From positions 1 through 64,000 of the forward strand of contig JABACD010000008.1 in assembly GCA_014237855.1 (NCBI GenBank): a stretch of DNA of 64,000 bases, read 5' to 3'. The position numbers were made by a program, and so were the translations under genes. Source of the DNA: Planctomycetota bacterium. Its GTDB lineage: Bacteria > Planctomycetota > UBA1135 > GCA-002686595. Of this stretch, positions 16,470 to 25,691 are shown in pieces. The notes beneath the pieces were generated by a model, which made no database searches, was not told where the DNA came from, and saw only the letters and a program-made list of their open reading frames with translations. Within the stretch, counting starts at the first letter, position 1. Every line of letters starts with the position of its first letter.

Positions 16470-19148
16470 CTAGCGCTCCTTCTTGACGATCTCGATGTTG
16501 TCCACCTCGACGCTCACAGTACGACCAGGCTCTCCCTCGGCAAAGACTCCCACCACGATCTCTCGAGTTGTCGCCCCCAGTGAGGGCATTGGAACTCGCT
16601 CTGCGATGGGGACTCCATCTATGGAGACTCGGAAAGCCGTCTTGGCTGACTCACCGAAGCGCTCAAGGCGCAGGGTCACCGACTGGCCATCCAGCCACTG
16701 CATGATCTCCGAGTCGACATACTCGTCTTCCTCTCGGCCACGCCTCATCGATCGATACTGAATCTTCTTATCCTGAGGGTGCCTCGAGAGGGTTACCTCC
16801 GCGGTGGTCTGATTCGCGGAGCGCGAGCCGCGCTTCTGCTCCAAGGCCACAAAGATGCCAACCCTCGAGGTGTTGGTCGCGTTGATGGTGAGCTCGGCCT
16901 CGATGGACACGAAGTCACCCGAGGTGTAGAAGCGCTTGAGTCGTGACCGGCCGGCCTTGTCGAAACTACCCTCGATGGCCACCTTGCCCTCGCGGAGGAG
17001 CAACTTGGAATCCGGGACCTCGTCAACCTTCCAACCGTTGCGTAGGTCCTGCCGCTCAAAAGCGTCATTCCAGACGACCTTCTCCTGCCAGGTGCCGATG
17101 CGATCGATCTGCTCGCTGGCATAGACCCGATAGGGATCCTCCTCTCCCCTGGACCTGCGCGAGTCACCGAATTCTCTCAGCAAGGTCTTGGCCTCCGTCG
17201 GATCGCCCATGGAATAAGCGCACCAGGCCTGGCCAATCGAAGCCACCGGATCCTCGCCGTCGAGCTGAAGCGCCCTTTCGAAGTTCTCCTGAGCAACAAC
17301 CGGGCGATTCATGAACAGGGCATTCAGACCACGCAAGGTGACTGCTTCGACCAGCCTTCCATCGATACTGACGGCACGCTCAAGGTAGCGCTCAGCATTC
17401 TCGTAGTTGCCAGACAGCATCTCGATACGCCCGATCGCTGCGAGAGCGTCAGGAAGCTCGAGTTCGATGTCGAGGGCCTTGGTCAGGGATTCCAGGGCCC
17501 CCGTGGTGTCATCGTTCTGGGCGAGGATTCGACCACGCTGAAAGAGACTGTACACATCCCGGGGATTGTTGCTCTCGGCCTGATCGATGTATTCCAGGGC
17601 CTCGGCATCGTTCCCGGTGATCTCTGCCAGGTAGGAGAGCGCACGCCAGGCCTCGTAGGCCCGGAGAGGGTCAGCCACAGCTGCCAGGCTGAACTGATCC
17701 CTGGCGGTCTGCAGCTCACCGGCCTGCAGGGCCAGCAGGCCCTGAGCAATCAACAGATCGAAGCCTGCTCCATCCTCGCCGGAGACCTCGGGTCCAACAT
17801 CATCACCACCGCTCAGGTAGCTGATGTTGAGCAGGCCCGCCGTGGCACGTTGCTCACTCTCGTCCGCTTGTAGCGCCCGGGTGTACAGGCCACGCGCCTT
17901 GTCTATTTCGCCGCCAGCGACCAGCGCATTACCCAGGTCCGTACGGATCGTCGCACGGACCGACTGGAACTCGGCTGCCGTGGGCTCGAACTGGCTGGCC
18001 AGCTCCAGGTGCATGATCGCTCCATCCACATCCCCTTGCTCGAGCAGGAAGTTGCCGTAGTGCCATTGAACAATCCACTCGGTGCGGCCGTAGCGCTCCG
18101 CAGCCTCGAAGTTCCGGCGAGCCCTGGCAGTGAGTCGGAAACGCGCTTGAAGCCTTGCAAGCCTCGCGAGTACCAGCGGGTGATTGGCATAACTCCCAGC
18201 GATCAACCCCTCATAGATCTGAAAGGCCTTCTCAAAGTCAAAGTTGGCCTCAGCACACGCAGCGAGACCGAGCTCTGCCGTGGGGTCGTCCTCGTTCATG
18301 GCGGAGGCCTTGGAATAGATCTCCACAGCGATCTCGAGAGCTCTGGGTGTCTGAAAGCGCTTCGTGAAGCACTCGGTCGCGAACTCCAATGCCGCCAGGT
18401 ACTTCCCCTGAGTGATGGTTCCAGCGTACTCGAGGCGAGCCAACTCGAGCCGATTCTCAAGGTTGTCGGCGAAGGCAAAGTCCTGCACTCGCTCACGATC
18501 ATAGACGATCGGTGCTTGCCCCGGCCAGCGCTCCAGGCCAGTCGCGGGATTCACCTCGATGAACTCGATGGGCTCGTCCGGCCGCTCGGACAGGCTGAAA
18601 CGGTTGCGATTGTAGATCTGACCAAAGTGCAGATTGCCCAGGTTCAGCGAGTCGTAGTTCGCCTTGTAGCTAGCCAGGCGCGCCTGACGCTCCTCGGGGG
18701 TGAGCAGGGACTCGTCGAGCTCCGCGTCGACCACGAACTGATCGCCAGTGCCCGCGGACCCCTCGACATTCTGATCATTCAGGAACAAGCTCGTGTCCAG
18801 ACGCAGCTCCTTCTTCTGACGCAAGAAGTTGCCATAGAGCGCGGGCCGAGGACCGGAGCTCGGGATTGGACGCAGGAGAGCCAGTGGCTCGAGCGGAGGA
18901 GCAACGAACCTGAGGGCCGGAAGCGGCCGAGTATCCCGGGGAGCCGAGAAGAGCTCTCGACCAATGCCACCCTCCTTGCGCTCCCACGGCATTGCCCTGG
19001 TCACATCCGGCGCAAAGTGATGCTCGAATTCGGGTGCTGCGCCCGCTCTTCCACCCCCGCGCCGCCCGACATCCGAATCGGCGAAGACCATGTACCCCAG
19101 GAGTAGGCAGGTCCCGATCAGGACCACTTGTTCTTGTCGAATGGCCAC
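16470..19148 (-). CDS. Membrane-anchored TPR protein with C-terminal jelly-roll domain
   Basis: 892 residues, GTG start at 19148. One N-terminal hydrophobic segment (about 8-23) is followed by a Pro/Arg-rich linker and then many tetratricopeptide repeats from about residue 240 to 680 ('AALEFATECF', 'ALEIAVEIYSKASAMNEDDPTAELGLAAC', 'FQRGRILAQNDDTTGALESLTKALDI', 'YLERAVSIDGRLVEAVTLRGL'). The last 190 residues form a beta-rich lectin-like domain ('NDAFERQDLRNGWKVDE', 'VGIFVALEQKRG', 'RVSIDGVPIAERVP', 'SVEVDNIEIVKK'), like the DUF1080/LamG group. It lies three bases from each neighbour in the pseudopilin operon. Likely an assembly scaffold; there is no direct evidence of function. Confidence 0.75.
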   Translation of the reverse strand: MAIRQEQVVLIGTCLLLGYMVFADSDVGRRGGGRAGAAPEFEHHFAPDVTRAMPWERKEGGIGRELFSAPRDTRPLPALRFVAPPLEPLALLRPIPSSGPRPALYGNFLRQKKELRLDTSLFLNDQNVEGSAGTGDQFVVDAELDESLLTPEERQARLASYKANYDSLNLGNLHFGQIYNRNRFSLSERPDEPIEFIEVNPATGLERWPGQAPIVYDRERVQDFAFADNLENRLELARLEYAGTITQGKYLAALEFATECFTKRFQTPRALEIAVEIYSKASAMNEDDPTAELGLAACAEANFDFEKAFQIYEGLIAGSYANHPLVLARLARLQARFRLTARARRNFEAAERYGRTEWIVQWHYGNFLLEQGDVDGAIMHLELASQFEPTAAEFQSVRATIRTDLGNALVAGGEIDKARGLYTRALQADESEQRATAGLLNISYLSGGDDVGPEVSGEDGAGFDLLIAQGLLALQAGELQTARDQFSLAAVADPLRAYEAWRALSYLAEITGNDAEALEYIDQAESNNPRDVYSLFQRGRILAQNDDTTGALESLTKALDIELELPDALAAIGRIEMLSGNYENAERYLERAVSIDGRLVEAVTLRGLNALFMNRPVVAQENFERALQLDGEDPVASIGQAWCAYSMGDPTEAKTLLREFGDSRRSRGEEDPYRVYASEQIDRIGTWQEKVVWNDAFERQDLRNGWKVDEVPDSKLLLREGKVAIEGSFDKAGRSRLKRFYTSGDFVSIEAELTINATNTSRVGIFVALEQKRGSRSANQTTAEVTLSRHPQDKKIQYRSMRRGREEDEYVDSEIMQWLDGQSVTLRLERFGESAKTAFRVSIDGVPIAERVPMPSLGATTREIVVGVFAEGEPGRTVSVEVDNIEIVKKER

Positions 19149-19151
19149 GGT

Positions 19152-19928
19152 TTAGAACTCCTCCTCGGTGTCCGTGTTGTGCAGTCGGGCGGCGACGAAG
19201 GTGACCTCCATACGAACCTCGTCCTCTCTCGTTCGCTCCGGAACGATCTCGAGCTCTTCTATCAAGATTGGCTGCCCCAACGATGGCGTCTGTGTGGACG
19301 CGAGCACTCTGAGCATTGGCCCAGACCGGCCACTCATCTTCATCTTGATCCTCGTCTGCTCCACATGTCCAACCCCCCGGCTGCCGCGCAGGCCGCTATC
19401 CGGCGTGATTTCTATCGAGTCGACCCGATCGAGACGCTCTGAGATGGCCAGCTCCAGCACACGCTCGACCACATCAAGCCCATCCAGGTGGCGCTCGATC
19501 TCGTCGTCCCTGGTCGGCGCAAGCGAGGGCAGACCCAGGTCCTGGTCAATGCGAAGGTTCACCCTCCCTGCACGCCTCAGGATGTCCTCGCGAACTCGCG
19601 AGACCGCGGCGAAGTACTGGTTACCTGCTGTTCCCTTCGAGGAATCCAGCTTGTACTCGGCCCGGGTCGGGTAGCCAACCTTCTCTGCCAGCTCGGAGTT
19701 GGCCACCAGCAAGCTCTCATTCTCGCTCCGGGCCATGGCCAGATCCCCCCCCAGATAGCGGGAGATCTTCAGGTCCTTCTCGACCTTGCTCCTCGTTCGT
19801 TTCTGAGAGGCGAGCTCATCGCCAATGAATGACCCGATCATTGCGTTGCCAATCGCAAAGGCGATCAAGCCCCCGACGACTGTCATCACAAAGCGCTTGT
19901 TCTCCTGCCAGTAATCGTTGAGATCCAT
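19152..19928 (-). CDS. PilO/GspM-like inner-membrane assembly protein
   Basis: 258 residues: a short cytoplasmic start, one membrane helix (about 13-33, 'FVMTVVGGLIAFAIGNAMIG'), a coiled-coil region ('KRTRSKVEKDLKISRYLGGDLAMARSENESLL') and a ferredoxin-like C-terminal part. This is the architecture of PilO and GspM, which dimerise with PilN/GspL in the periplasm and hold the pseudopilus platform. The gene directly follows the PilM-PilN fusion, three bases away, the expected order. Sequence similarity is weak, so the call rests on topology and context. Confidence 0.65.
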   Translation of the reverse strand: MDLNDYWQENKRFVMTVVGGLIAFAIGNAMIGSFIGDELASQKRTRSKVEKDLKISRYLGGDLAMARSENESLLVANSELAEKVGYPTRAEYKLDSSKGTAGNQYFAAVSRVREDILRRAGRVNLRIDQDLGLPSLAPTRDDEIERHLDGLDVVERVLELAISERLDRVDSIEITPDSGLRGSRGVGHVEQTRIKMKMSGRSGPMLRVLASTQTPSLGQPILIEELEIVPERTREDEVRMEVTFVAARLHNTDTEEEF

Positions 19929-19930
19929 CG

Positions 19931-21592
19931 CTAGAGACCCTCCTCGTCGCCTTCGAGCTCCTCATCGCCGACGGCCGCTTGCGCCTTCACCGCAAGTAGA
20001 GTCAGGTCCAGTTCAAACGAGCTGCCGTCATAGCTGGGTGCTGACTTGAGCTCTGCCCCTGCGAGTGACTCACGCACATCCGCAAGAAATCCCTCATGGA
20101 GAACAGCCATCGAGTTCGTTCCCTGCCTTGCACGCCCCTCGACACGCAGGATGGGACGCTCGAGCTCCTTTGCTACCGCGAGCTCGGGATCAAAACTCCA
20201 GCGGCTCTCGAGTGATGAGAGCCAGTACTCCTCAGGCATGCTCCCATCGAGCACTTCGAGCGTTCTGATCAGCTGCTCCCCCGAACCAAGCAGGGCTTGA
20301 TACTCGAGTGAACGCTCCTCGAGAATGGTATTTTCCTCGAGTAGCACCATCGTCTTGTTGTGAGTGTCCTTGCTCTTCTTCAGCTTGGCCTGGAGCCTCC
20401 GCACGTCCGACTCGACCTCTGTCAGCTGGCTACTGGTCTTGTAGGCATCCCACCCCAGGAAGAGCAGCCCAAGGATCCCAGCTGCGATCAAGAAGGCCGC
20501 CCCCCCCCAGAACTCACGGCGCTTGCGAAGACTCTCGGGAAGGATCTCAACCGAAAAAGCCTCGGTGTCGGAGGCCATGGTGGCCAAGCCCAGTGCAGTG
20601 ACCGACTCGAGCTTGTACTCCTCGAGGAGATCCACGGTCTCGGGGTCGAGCTTTGAAGTGTCGACGACCCGAAAGGCATCAAACAACTCCACCGGTACCC
20701 CCATCGTTGACTGCAACCAGGAAGGTAATCCGTTGAGAGCAGCCCCACCGCCGCACAGGGAGACCCTGTCGATCTTGAGCCCCTGGATCTTCAGCTGGCT
20801 CTTGCAGAAGAGCACCGTCGACTGGAGCAAGCTCTGAAGCTGACCTGCGGCACCTGCGATGGCCCGGCTGGCCTTCTCCTGATTCGAGTTCTCGTAGCGC
20901 GCGCCCGGCTCGAGCGTCGCGTACTGGATCTTCACCTCCTCCGCCTTCTTGACCGTCACGCCGAATCGCTGCGCGATGGCCTCGTCGAAGAGCCCGGACC
21001 CTCCTGAGAGGTTCCGTGCAAAGATGAGATCCGGTCCGCGGCAGATGATGACGTCGATGTTGTCGTGGCCGATATTGGCCACCATCACGGTGTCTCCCTC
21101 GATCACTCCATAGCGGAGCCAGGCGTTGTAGAGCGCGAGCGCATTGGGAGAAAAGGCATTGAGAGAGCCACCTAGAGCTCCGAGGCCCTCCATGTGGCTC
21201 TCGAGCAGTTGCTCCTTGGCCATCGCCAGCACGACCACGTCCTCGCCATCAATCTCGGGCAGCTCGGGGAGCAAGTTGAAGTCGCTGGCGACGCCAGCTC
21301 CCGACTGGTCGCCAATGTCCTCGACCTCAAAGCGCATCAACTTGCGTAGCTGCCAGTCAGGAACTCGCGGCACCCGAACGTAGCGAAGGTTGAGGCCTCG
21401 CCCGGTCAATCCAATGCGAGCTGAGCTGGGCTTCAAGCTGGAGTCCAGTGAACTCCAGGCTGTACTCATTCCCTCGCCCTCGACGGGCTCAGCCGCAAAG
21501 TCGCTCACATGGAATGTGCCGCCTTTGTACTGGCCGCGGATGAAGATCGCCGTGGAGAGGCCGACGTCGATGCCTGTGGTCGTACGAGCCAT
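19931..21592 (-). CDS. PilM-PilN fusion (GspL-like)
   Basis: 553 residues. Residues 1 to about 350 are an actin-like PilM domain: 'TTGIDVGLSTAIFIRG', 'RGLNLRYVRVPRVPDWQLRKLMRFEVED', 'VMVANIGHDNIDVII', 'FARNLSGGSGLFDEAIAQRF', 'VSLCGGGAALNGLPSWL'. A membrane helix follows (about 363-380), then a coiled coil ('SQLTEVESDVRRLQAKLKKSKDT') and a PilN-like periplasmic domain. In type IV pili these are two proteins; the fused form equals GspL of type II secretion. It would link a cytoplasmic ATPase to the periplasmic ring, yet no GspE-like gene is nearby. Three bases separate it from each neighbour. Confidence 0.85.
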   Translation of the reverse strand: MARTTTGIDVGLSTAIFIRGQYKGGTFHVSDFAAEPVEGEGMSTAWSSLDSSLKPSSARIGLTGRGLNLRYVRVPRVPDWQLRKLMRFEVEDIGDQSGAGVASDFNLLPELPEIDGEDVVVLAMAKEQLLESHMEGLGALGGSLNAFSPNALALYNAWLRYGVIEGDTVMVANIGHDNIDVIICRGPDLIFARNLSGGSGLFDEAIAQRFGVTVKKAEEVKIQYATLEPGARYENSNQEKASRAIAGAAGQLQSLLQSTVLFCKSQLKIQGLKIDRVSLCGGGAALNGLPSWLQSTMGVPVELFDAFRVVDTSKLDPETVDLLEEYKLESVTALGLATMASDTEAFSVEILPESLRKRREFWGGAAFLIAAGILGLLFLGWDAYKTSSQLTEVESDVRRLQAKLKKSKDTHNKTMVLLEENTILEERSLEYQALLGSGEQLIRTLEVLDGSMPEEYWLSSLESRWSFDPELAVAKELERPILRVEGRARQGTNSMAVLHEGFLADVRESLAGAELKSAPSYDGSSFELDLTLLAVKAQAAVGDEELEGDEEGL

Positions 21593-21595
21593 GCG

Positions 21596-23575
21596 TTAGT
21601 TACTTTCTCCGAACTCTTCCTTGATGTAGCTACGGACCTCGCTGGCCAGAGTTGGGGACTCTGTAGCCTCGAGGACCATCAGGATCGACTGCAATCGGTC
21701 GACCTCGTCGCGCGAGAGGTCTGCCTCCAAGCCGGACAGGGACTCATCGATCTGAGCAACCAGCTCGGCGGACTGGGCTTGGACAGCGCTCCCGGCGTAC
21801 TTGCTTCCCACCGCCACTGCACGGCCGCGGCACTGGCGATAGAGGTCGACAAGCCTGAAGAAGCGCGCCTGCTCGAATGAGCTCGAGACCTCCGCGAGCT
21901 CCACAAGGCCAGCCTGCTCGAGCCGGGCGCGGGTTGAACGCGCCTCTGCCACCAGCTTGCCCTCGTAGGGCACAGTCTCCAGGAGTTCATTCCAGCGAGC
22001 CAGGCACTCACCCAGCTGACCTGACTGCTCAGCGCTCCGCGCTGCGAAGGCCAGGTCGCCAGCGCGGGTTCGCTCAGTCAGGAACGAGCACTGCAATTCG
22101 CACTCGGCATCGGTGAGCTGAATCGAGATGCGAAGCGCCTCTCCATCCAGCCTCCCGCGCAATGAACTGCCCTGATCGAAGTTCAGTGTGACCAGGTCAT
22201 GACCACTGCCGAGCAGGAGGACCGTCACATCCTGGGCATCGAAGTCCCCGGCCAGCTCCGTGTAGCCGCCCGTTCCGATGGAGGCCACACCCGCCTGTAC
22301 GGTCTCGGGCTCCACTCGTAGGTTCAGGGAAGTCGCCCCCTTTGCCGACAGCTGAAATCCATCGGTCCCCGCCGTGACAGCAAAAGGATAGTCGCGCAAG
22401 CGCAGGGCACCCAGGCCATGCATGTTGCCAAGAATGGAGCGACTCACCTTGGTCAGCTGCGCCACCCCCGGGGGATCGCCATGTAGCCAGAGGCTGTACT
22501 CACCGATCCTTGCGGCTGGAGCTGCCTCGCCGCTCCCGTCGATCAAGGCAATGTCATCCACGTCGACGTATCCACCTCCGCTCAGATCATCCTCTGTCAC
22601 CTCGCCGTGGGAACCCTCGGCACGGGCCTCGACCACAACCCTGGCACTTCGGCAGCCAGCGGGCACGGAGACCTCCAGTGAGAGGTCCTGATGAGTGGTC
22701 ACATCCGCAACCCAGGGACTCCAGGCCACATTCGAGCCAGAGGCCAGCGTGCCAGCCCCCTCGTCCCCAAGAAATTCGACTCCCACGCGACCGGCGGCCG
22801 AGTCTCGAGCGCGCAGCCTGGCGGTCAGCTCAAGTCGACGCCCGACGGCCACTCCAACCGACTCGCTCCTGAGGAGAGCCCACTGCCCAGCAGCCACGAT
22901 GGCGCGCATGCCATCCTGTCCGCTGGCGCGGGCTTCACCCCGCTGACCAAAGTCTGCCGGGGCCGACTCGAGGCTGCTCCAGTTGGCAGGGATCGACTCC
23001 CCTTCGAATGAGTAGCCTCCGATCTTGTTGCCCACAACTTCGACGACCGGAGTCAGCTTACGGCCAGAACGTGCTCCTCCGCCTGTCAGCAGGAAGGCCG
23101 CCACACCACCCCCGATGAGAATCAGGGCCACGATCCCCACCAGCGCCACCTTGGATCGCTTGCCGCTCTTGGCGATCATGTCGGCGCTGACACGCTCGAC
23201 TACCTCGCCAGTGTCAGCCGCGCTAGCAGTAGCACTCGCTTCGGGCACCGGGGCCACCTGGGCGCTCGGCTCGAGCAGCTGCCCATCTGCAAAGATCACG
23301 GCGATGTTGCCAAAGGTGACCTCGTCCCCGTGGGCCAGACGCGCCTCGGTGATCTTGTTCCCTGCGAGCTTGGTTCCGTTTGTGCTACCCAGATCTCGTA
23401 CGAGAGCGCCGTCTCCGTCGACGACGAATTCGGCATGATTTCCCGAGACGGATCCGTCCTGGATCTGAAGTGAGTTTCCCGGGCGTCTCCCCAGGGTGAA
23501 GCGAGAAGAGCCAATGGCGACGATGTCGCCTTCTCGCTCGCCGTTGAGGAAGCGCAAGGTGAAGCGATCTTGCAT
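21596..23575 (-). CDS. FHA-domain membrane protein with jelly-roll region
   Basis: 659 residues. Residues 1 to about 100 form a forkhead-associated domain, which binds phosphothreonine: 'FTLGRRPGNSLQIQDGSVSGNHAEF' and 'VRDLGSTNGTKLAG' carry the conserved G-R, S-x-x-H and N-G residues. A Pro/Ala linker and one membrane helix (about 145-165, 'VALVGIVALILIGGGVAAFLL') follow. The outer part starts with a jelly-roll-like domain ('YSFEGESIPANWSSLES', 'LELTARLRARDSAAGRVGVEFLG', 'GGYVDVDDIALID') and ends in helices. It is the first gene of the pseudopilin operon and could bring Ser/Thr-kinase control to the machine; this is inference. Confidence 0.8.
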   Translation of the reverse strand: MQDRFTLRFLNGEREGDIVAIGSSRFTLGRRPGNSLQIQDGSVSGNHAEFVVDGDGALVRDLGSTNGTKLAGNKITEARLAHGDEVTFGNIAVIFADGQLLEPSAQVAPVPEASATASAADTGEVVERVSADMIAKSGKRSKVALVGIVALILIGGGVAAFLLTGGGARSGRKLTPVVEVVGNKIGGYSFEGESIPANWSSLESAPADFGQRGEARASGQDGMRAIVAAGQWALLRSESVGVAVGRRLELTARLRARDSAAGRVGVEFLGDEGAGTLASGSNVAWSPWVADVTTHQDLSLEVSVPAGCRSARVVVEARAEGSHGEVTEDDLSGGGYVDVDDIALIDGSGEAAPAARIGEYSLWLHGDPPGVAQLTKVSRSILGNMHGLGALRLRDYPFAVTAGTDGFQLSAKGATSLNLRVEPETVQAGVASIGTGGYTELAGDFDAQDVTVLLLGSGHDLVTLNFDQGSSLRGRLDGEALRISIQLTDAECELQCSFLTERTRAGDLAFAARSAEQSGQLGECLARWNELLETVPYEGKLVAEARSTRARLEQAGLVELAEVSSSFEQARFFRLVDLYRQCRGRAVAVGSKYAGSAVQAQSAELVAQIDESLSGLEADLSRDEVDRLQSILMVLEATESPTLASEVRSYIKEEFGESN

Positions 23576-23915
23576 GCGGATGCGGGCCGTGGAATTCGTC
23601 GGGAGGACCTTCGAATCACCCCAGACTTGAGAGAGGGTGGACAGTCTTGCCGGATCCGCTAGGCGGCCCGGCTGGCCGACTGATTAATAGGGGAGGTGTG
23701 AAACAGGGCTGAGTGGGCGAGTCGCGCTCAAGTACCCTCACAGGCCTGCCGTGTAACGAGAGGCCTTGCGTGGCACTTGCGGAGTCGCACAGCTTAGCCC
23801 CGCCCCCTCCCCCGGGGTAGTCCGGGCTGATCAGGCTCGGAACTACCCGCCTGGAGGAGGTTGAGTCTCCCGGCTTAAGGGGGGAGAATCTCGGGCCCAT
23901 GGTGAGGTTTCGCAC
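23576..23915. promoter_or_regulatory. Divergent intergenic region between the pseudopilin operon and rsmE
   Basis: 340 bases that must hold the promoters of both the FHA-led operon (minus) and rsmE (plus). No convincing -35/-10 pair was recognised. A hairpin is visible: GGGTAGT-CCG (23815-23824) pairs with CGGAACTACCC (23838-23848) with one bulged base, in the possible leader of rsmE. Nothing else was identified. Confidence 0.4.
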
Positions 23916-24683
23916 ATGAATTCCCCCCGCCGCTTCTTTTTGGAAGCTCCCCTGATCGAAGGCGCACCCCGGCTCCTTCCAGAGGAGCAGCAGCACGCAC
24001 TCAAGGTCCTCAGGGTGGAGGCCGGAGATCGTATCCTGGGCCTGGATGGGCTGGGCCTGAGCCTCGAGCTGGAGATAGAGAGGGCTGATCGTCAGACCCT
24101 TGAATTGAAGGCCTGCGGCCCCCCAACCCGCCATCCCGCTCCAGGAGCCGCGGAGGCGAGCCTGCCCTGGATCGAGGTCTGCTGCCCCCTTCCCAAGGGC
24201 AATCGTGCGGAGTCCATGGTGGGGCGCCTGACCCAGCTGGGTCTGGCTCGCCTGCGGCCCCTCATCTCGGAGAGAACCGAGGTTCAGGCCCGGGAGTTCT
24301 CCGAGGGACGCTCCAGCAAGCTACGCCGCACGGCAAGAGAGGCCCTCAAGCAGTGTGGACGCGCCTGGTTGCCCCGTATCGAGGCCAGCAGTCGGCTCGG
24401 TGACCTCATTGGGAAGCCTGGCCTGCGAGTCCTGCTCGACCCAGGCTGCGAGACCCCTCTCTCCGAGCTTCTCGCTCGCAGCCTGCCTGAGGGCCCCTGG
24501 TCGGAGCTCTCTCCGCTCGTGCTGATCGCAGGTCCTGAGGGGGGCTTCAGCCCCGCAGAACACTCGCTGCTACTTTCGGACGGGATCCACCCGGCACGCG
24601 TCTCCGCCCAGATCCTCAGGATCGAAACCGCCGTCGAAGCCGCCCTGGCCATCTCTGCCGAGGCCTACCTGGGCCGCCCCTGA
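23916..24683 (+). CDS. rsmE: 16S rRNA m3U1498 methyltransferase
   Basis: 255 residues. RsmE uses S-adenosylmethionine to methylate N3 of U1498 in 16S rRNA. The start 'RRFFLE' with 'EEQQHALKVLRVEAGDRI' is the RsmE PUA-like N-terminus. The C-terminal SPOUT domain shows the knotted-fold motifs 'LIAGPEGGFSPAEH' and 'ILRIETAVEAALAI' (usually LG.RILR.ETA). 'PLPKGNRAESMVGRLTQLGL' and 'SERT' are further family marks. Length is normal (about 245). It is alone on the plus strand between two minus-strand operons and converges on tadC. Confidence 0.95.
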   Translation: MNSPRRFFLEAPLIEGAPRLLPEEQQHALKVLRVEAGDRILGLDGLGLSLELEIERADRQTLELKACGPPTRHPAPGAAEASLPWIEVCCPLPKGNRAESMVGRLTQLGLARLRPLISERTEVQAREFSEGRSSKLRRTAREALKQCGRAWLPRIEASSRLGDLIGKPGLRVLLDPGCETPLSELLARSLPEGPWSELSPLVLIAGPEGGFSPAEHSLLLSDGIHPARVSAQILRIETAVEAALAISAEAYLGRP

Positions 24684-24771
24684 GCGCCCCAGCCTCCGGC
24701 CCCGGCCACCCTGATCGAGATCCCGGAGTGCAGGATGCCGTGACCGAGGAGTTCCAGTCGAGAAGAAGGCC

Positions 24772-25677
24772 TCAACCCCCGGTCATGATCCCCTGGGCCA
24801 GCTCGAAGAACTCCTTGAAGGCTGGACCCAGCGTCACGACGAAGATCCCCGGCAGGAAGCAGATCACCAGGGGAAACACAAGTTTCACAGGGAGCGACTG
24901 GGCCTTGATCATCGCCCTGTCACGCCGGCGACCCCGGAGGTCATTGGCCTGGGTTCGCAGGACAGACGAGAACCCCGTACCGATCTGCTCCGCCTGGATC
25001 AACGCGGAACAGAAGATGGTCATCGAGCTGATCTCTACCCTGCGAGCCAATCGCCGAAAGCAGCGAATGCGCGGCAGGCCAGAGAGCGTCTCCGTTCGGA
25101 AGATGCGGAACTCGGTGATCAGGGGGGTCTCCGCACGCTCCGAGTCGAGGATCTTCGCGAAGGATGCATCGAAGCCCAGGCCTGACTCGGACAGCGTGGC
25201 CAGCAGCTCCAGCACGATCGGCAGTTCACGCTCAATCGAGTCAACGCGCTTCCGACGCTTTGACCGGACATGCACCCAGGGAGCCGTGGCAATGAAGATG
25301 AATACTGCCCAGGGAACAACCTGCAGGGCTGTTCCCAGCAGAGAGTCAGTCAGCGCCGAAACACCCGCTGAACGCTGGCGAAGTGCCTCGAGGACTCCCG
25401 AATAGGAGAGCAGCAGGGCAATCCCAGCGCCGATGGCTGTGGTCAGAATCGTGGCCAGAACAAAGGCGGACGCGGATCTAGCTGCACGAAACCCCGCACA
25501 AACCAGCCAGGACTCCAGGAAAGACTCACTCTCACTCTGCTCGTCCTGCTCCTCAGCCCCTACCGAATTCGCCATTCGGTCACGAGCGATCTGCCCTGCC
25601 GATCGGCGAACGAAGGCGAAGTAGAGGGCTGCCGCCGCGACGAACCAGACCGTGAAGATGATGATGGTGTCCAGCAT
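24772..25677 (-). CDS. tadC: Tad pilus platform protein TadC
   Basis: 301 residues from ATG 25677, which has GGGAG eight bases upstream; a GTG at 25686 is possible but poorly placed. TadC and TadB form the inner-membrane platform of the Flp pilus. It has an N-terminal membrane helix, helices near 70-90 and 125-145, a T2SSF domain ('ELPIVLELLATLSESGLGFDASFAKI', 'ISSMTIFCSALIQAEQIGTGFSSVLRTQANDLR') and C-terminal helices ('VKLVFPLVICFLPGIFVVTLGPAF'). It is the last gene of the Tad operon and converges with rsmE. Confidence 0.88.
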   Translation of the reverse strand: MLDTIIIFTVWFVAAAALYFAFVRRSAGQIARDRMANSVGAEEQDEQSESESFLESWLVCAGFRAARSASAFVLATILTTAIGAGIALLLSYSGVLEALRQRSAGVSALTDSLLGTALQVVPWAVFIFIATAPWVHVRSKRRKRVDSIERELPIVLELLATLSESGLGFDASFAKILDSERAETPLITEFRIFRTETLSGLPRIRCFRRLARRVEISSMTIFCSALIQAEQIGTGFSSVLRTQANDLRGRRRDRAMIKAQSLPVKLVFPLVICFLPGIFVVTLGPAFKEFFELAQGIMTGG

Positions 25678-25691
25678 TCTTGGCACTCCCG

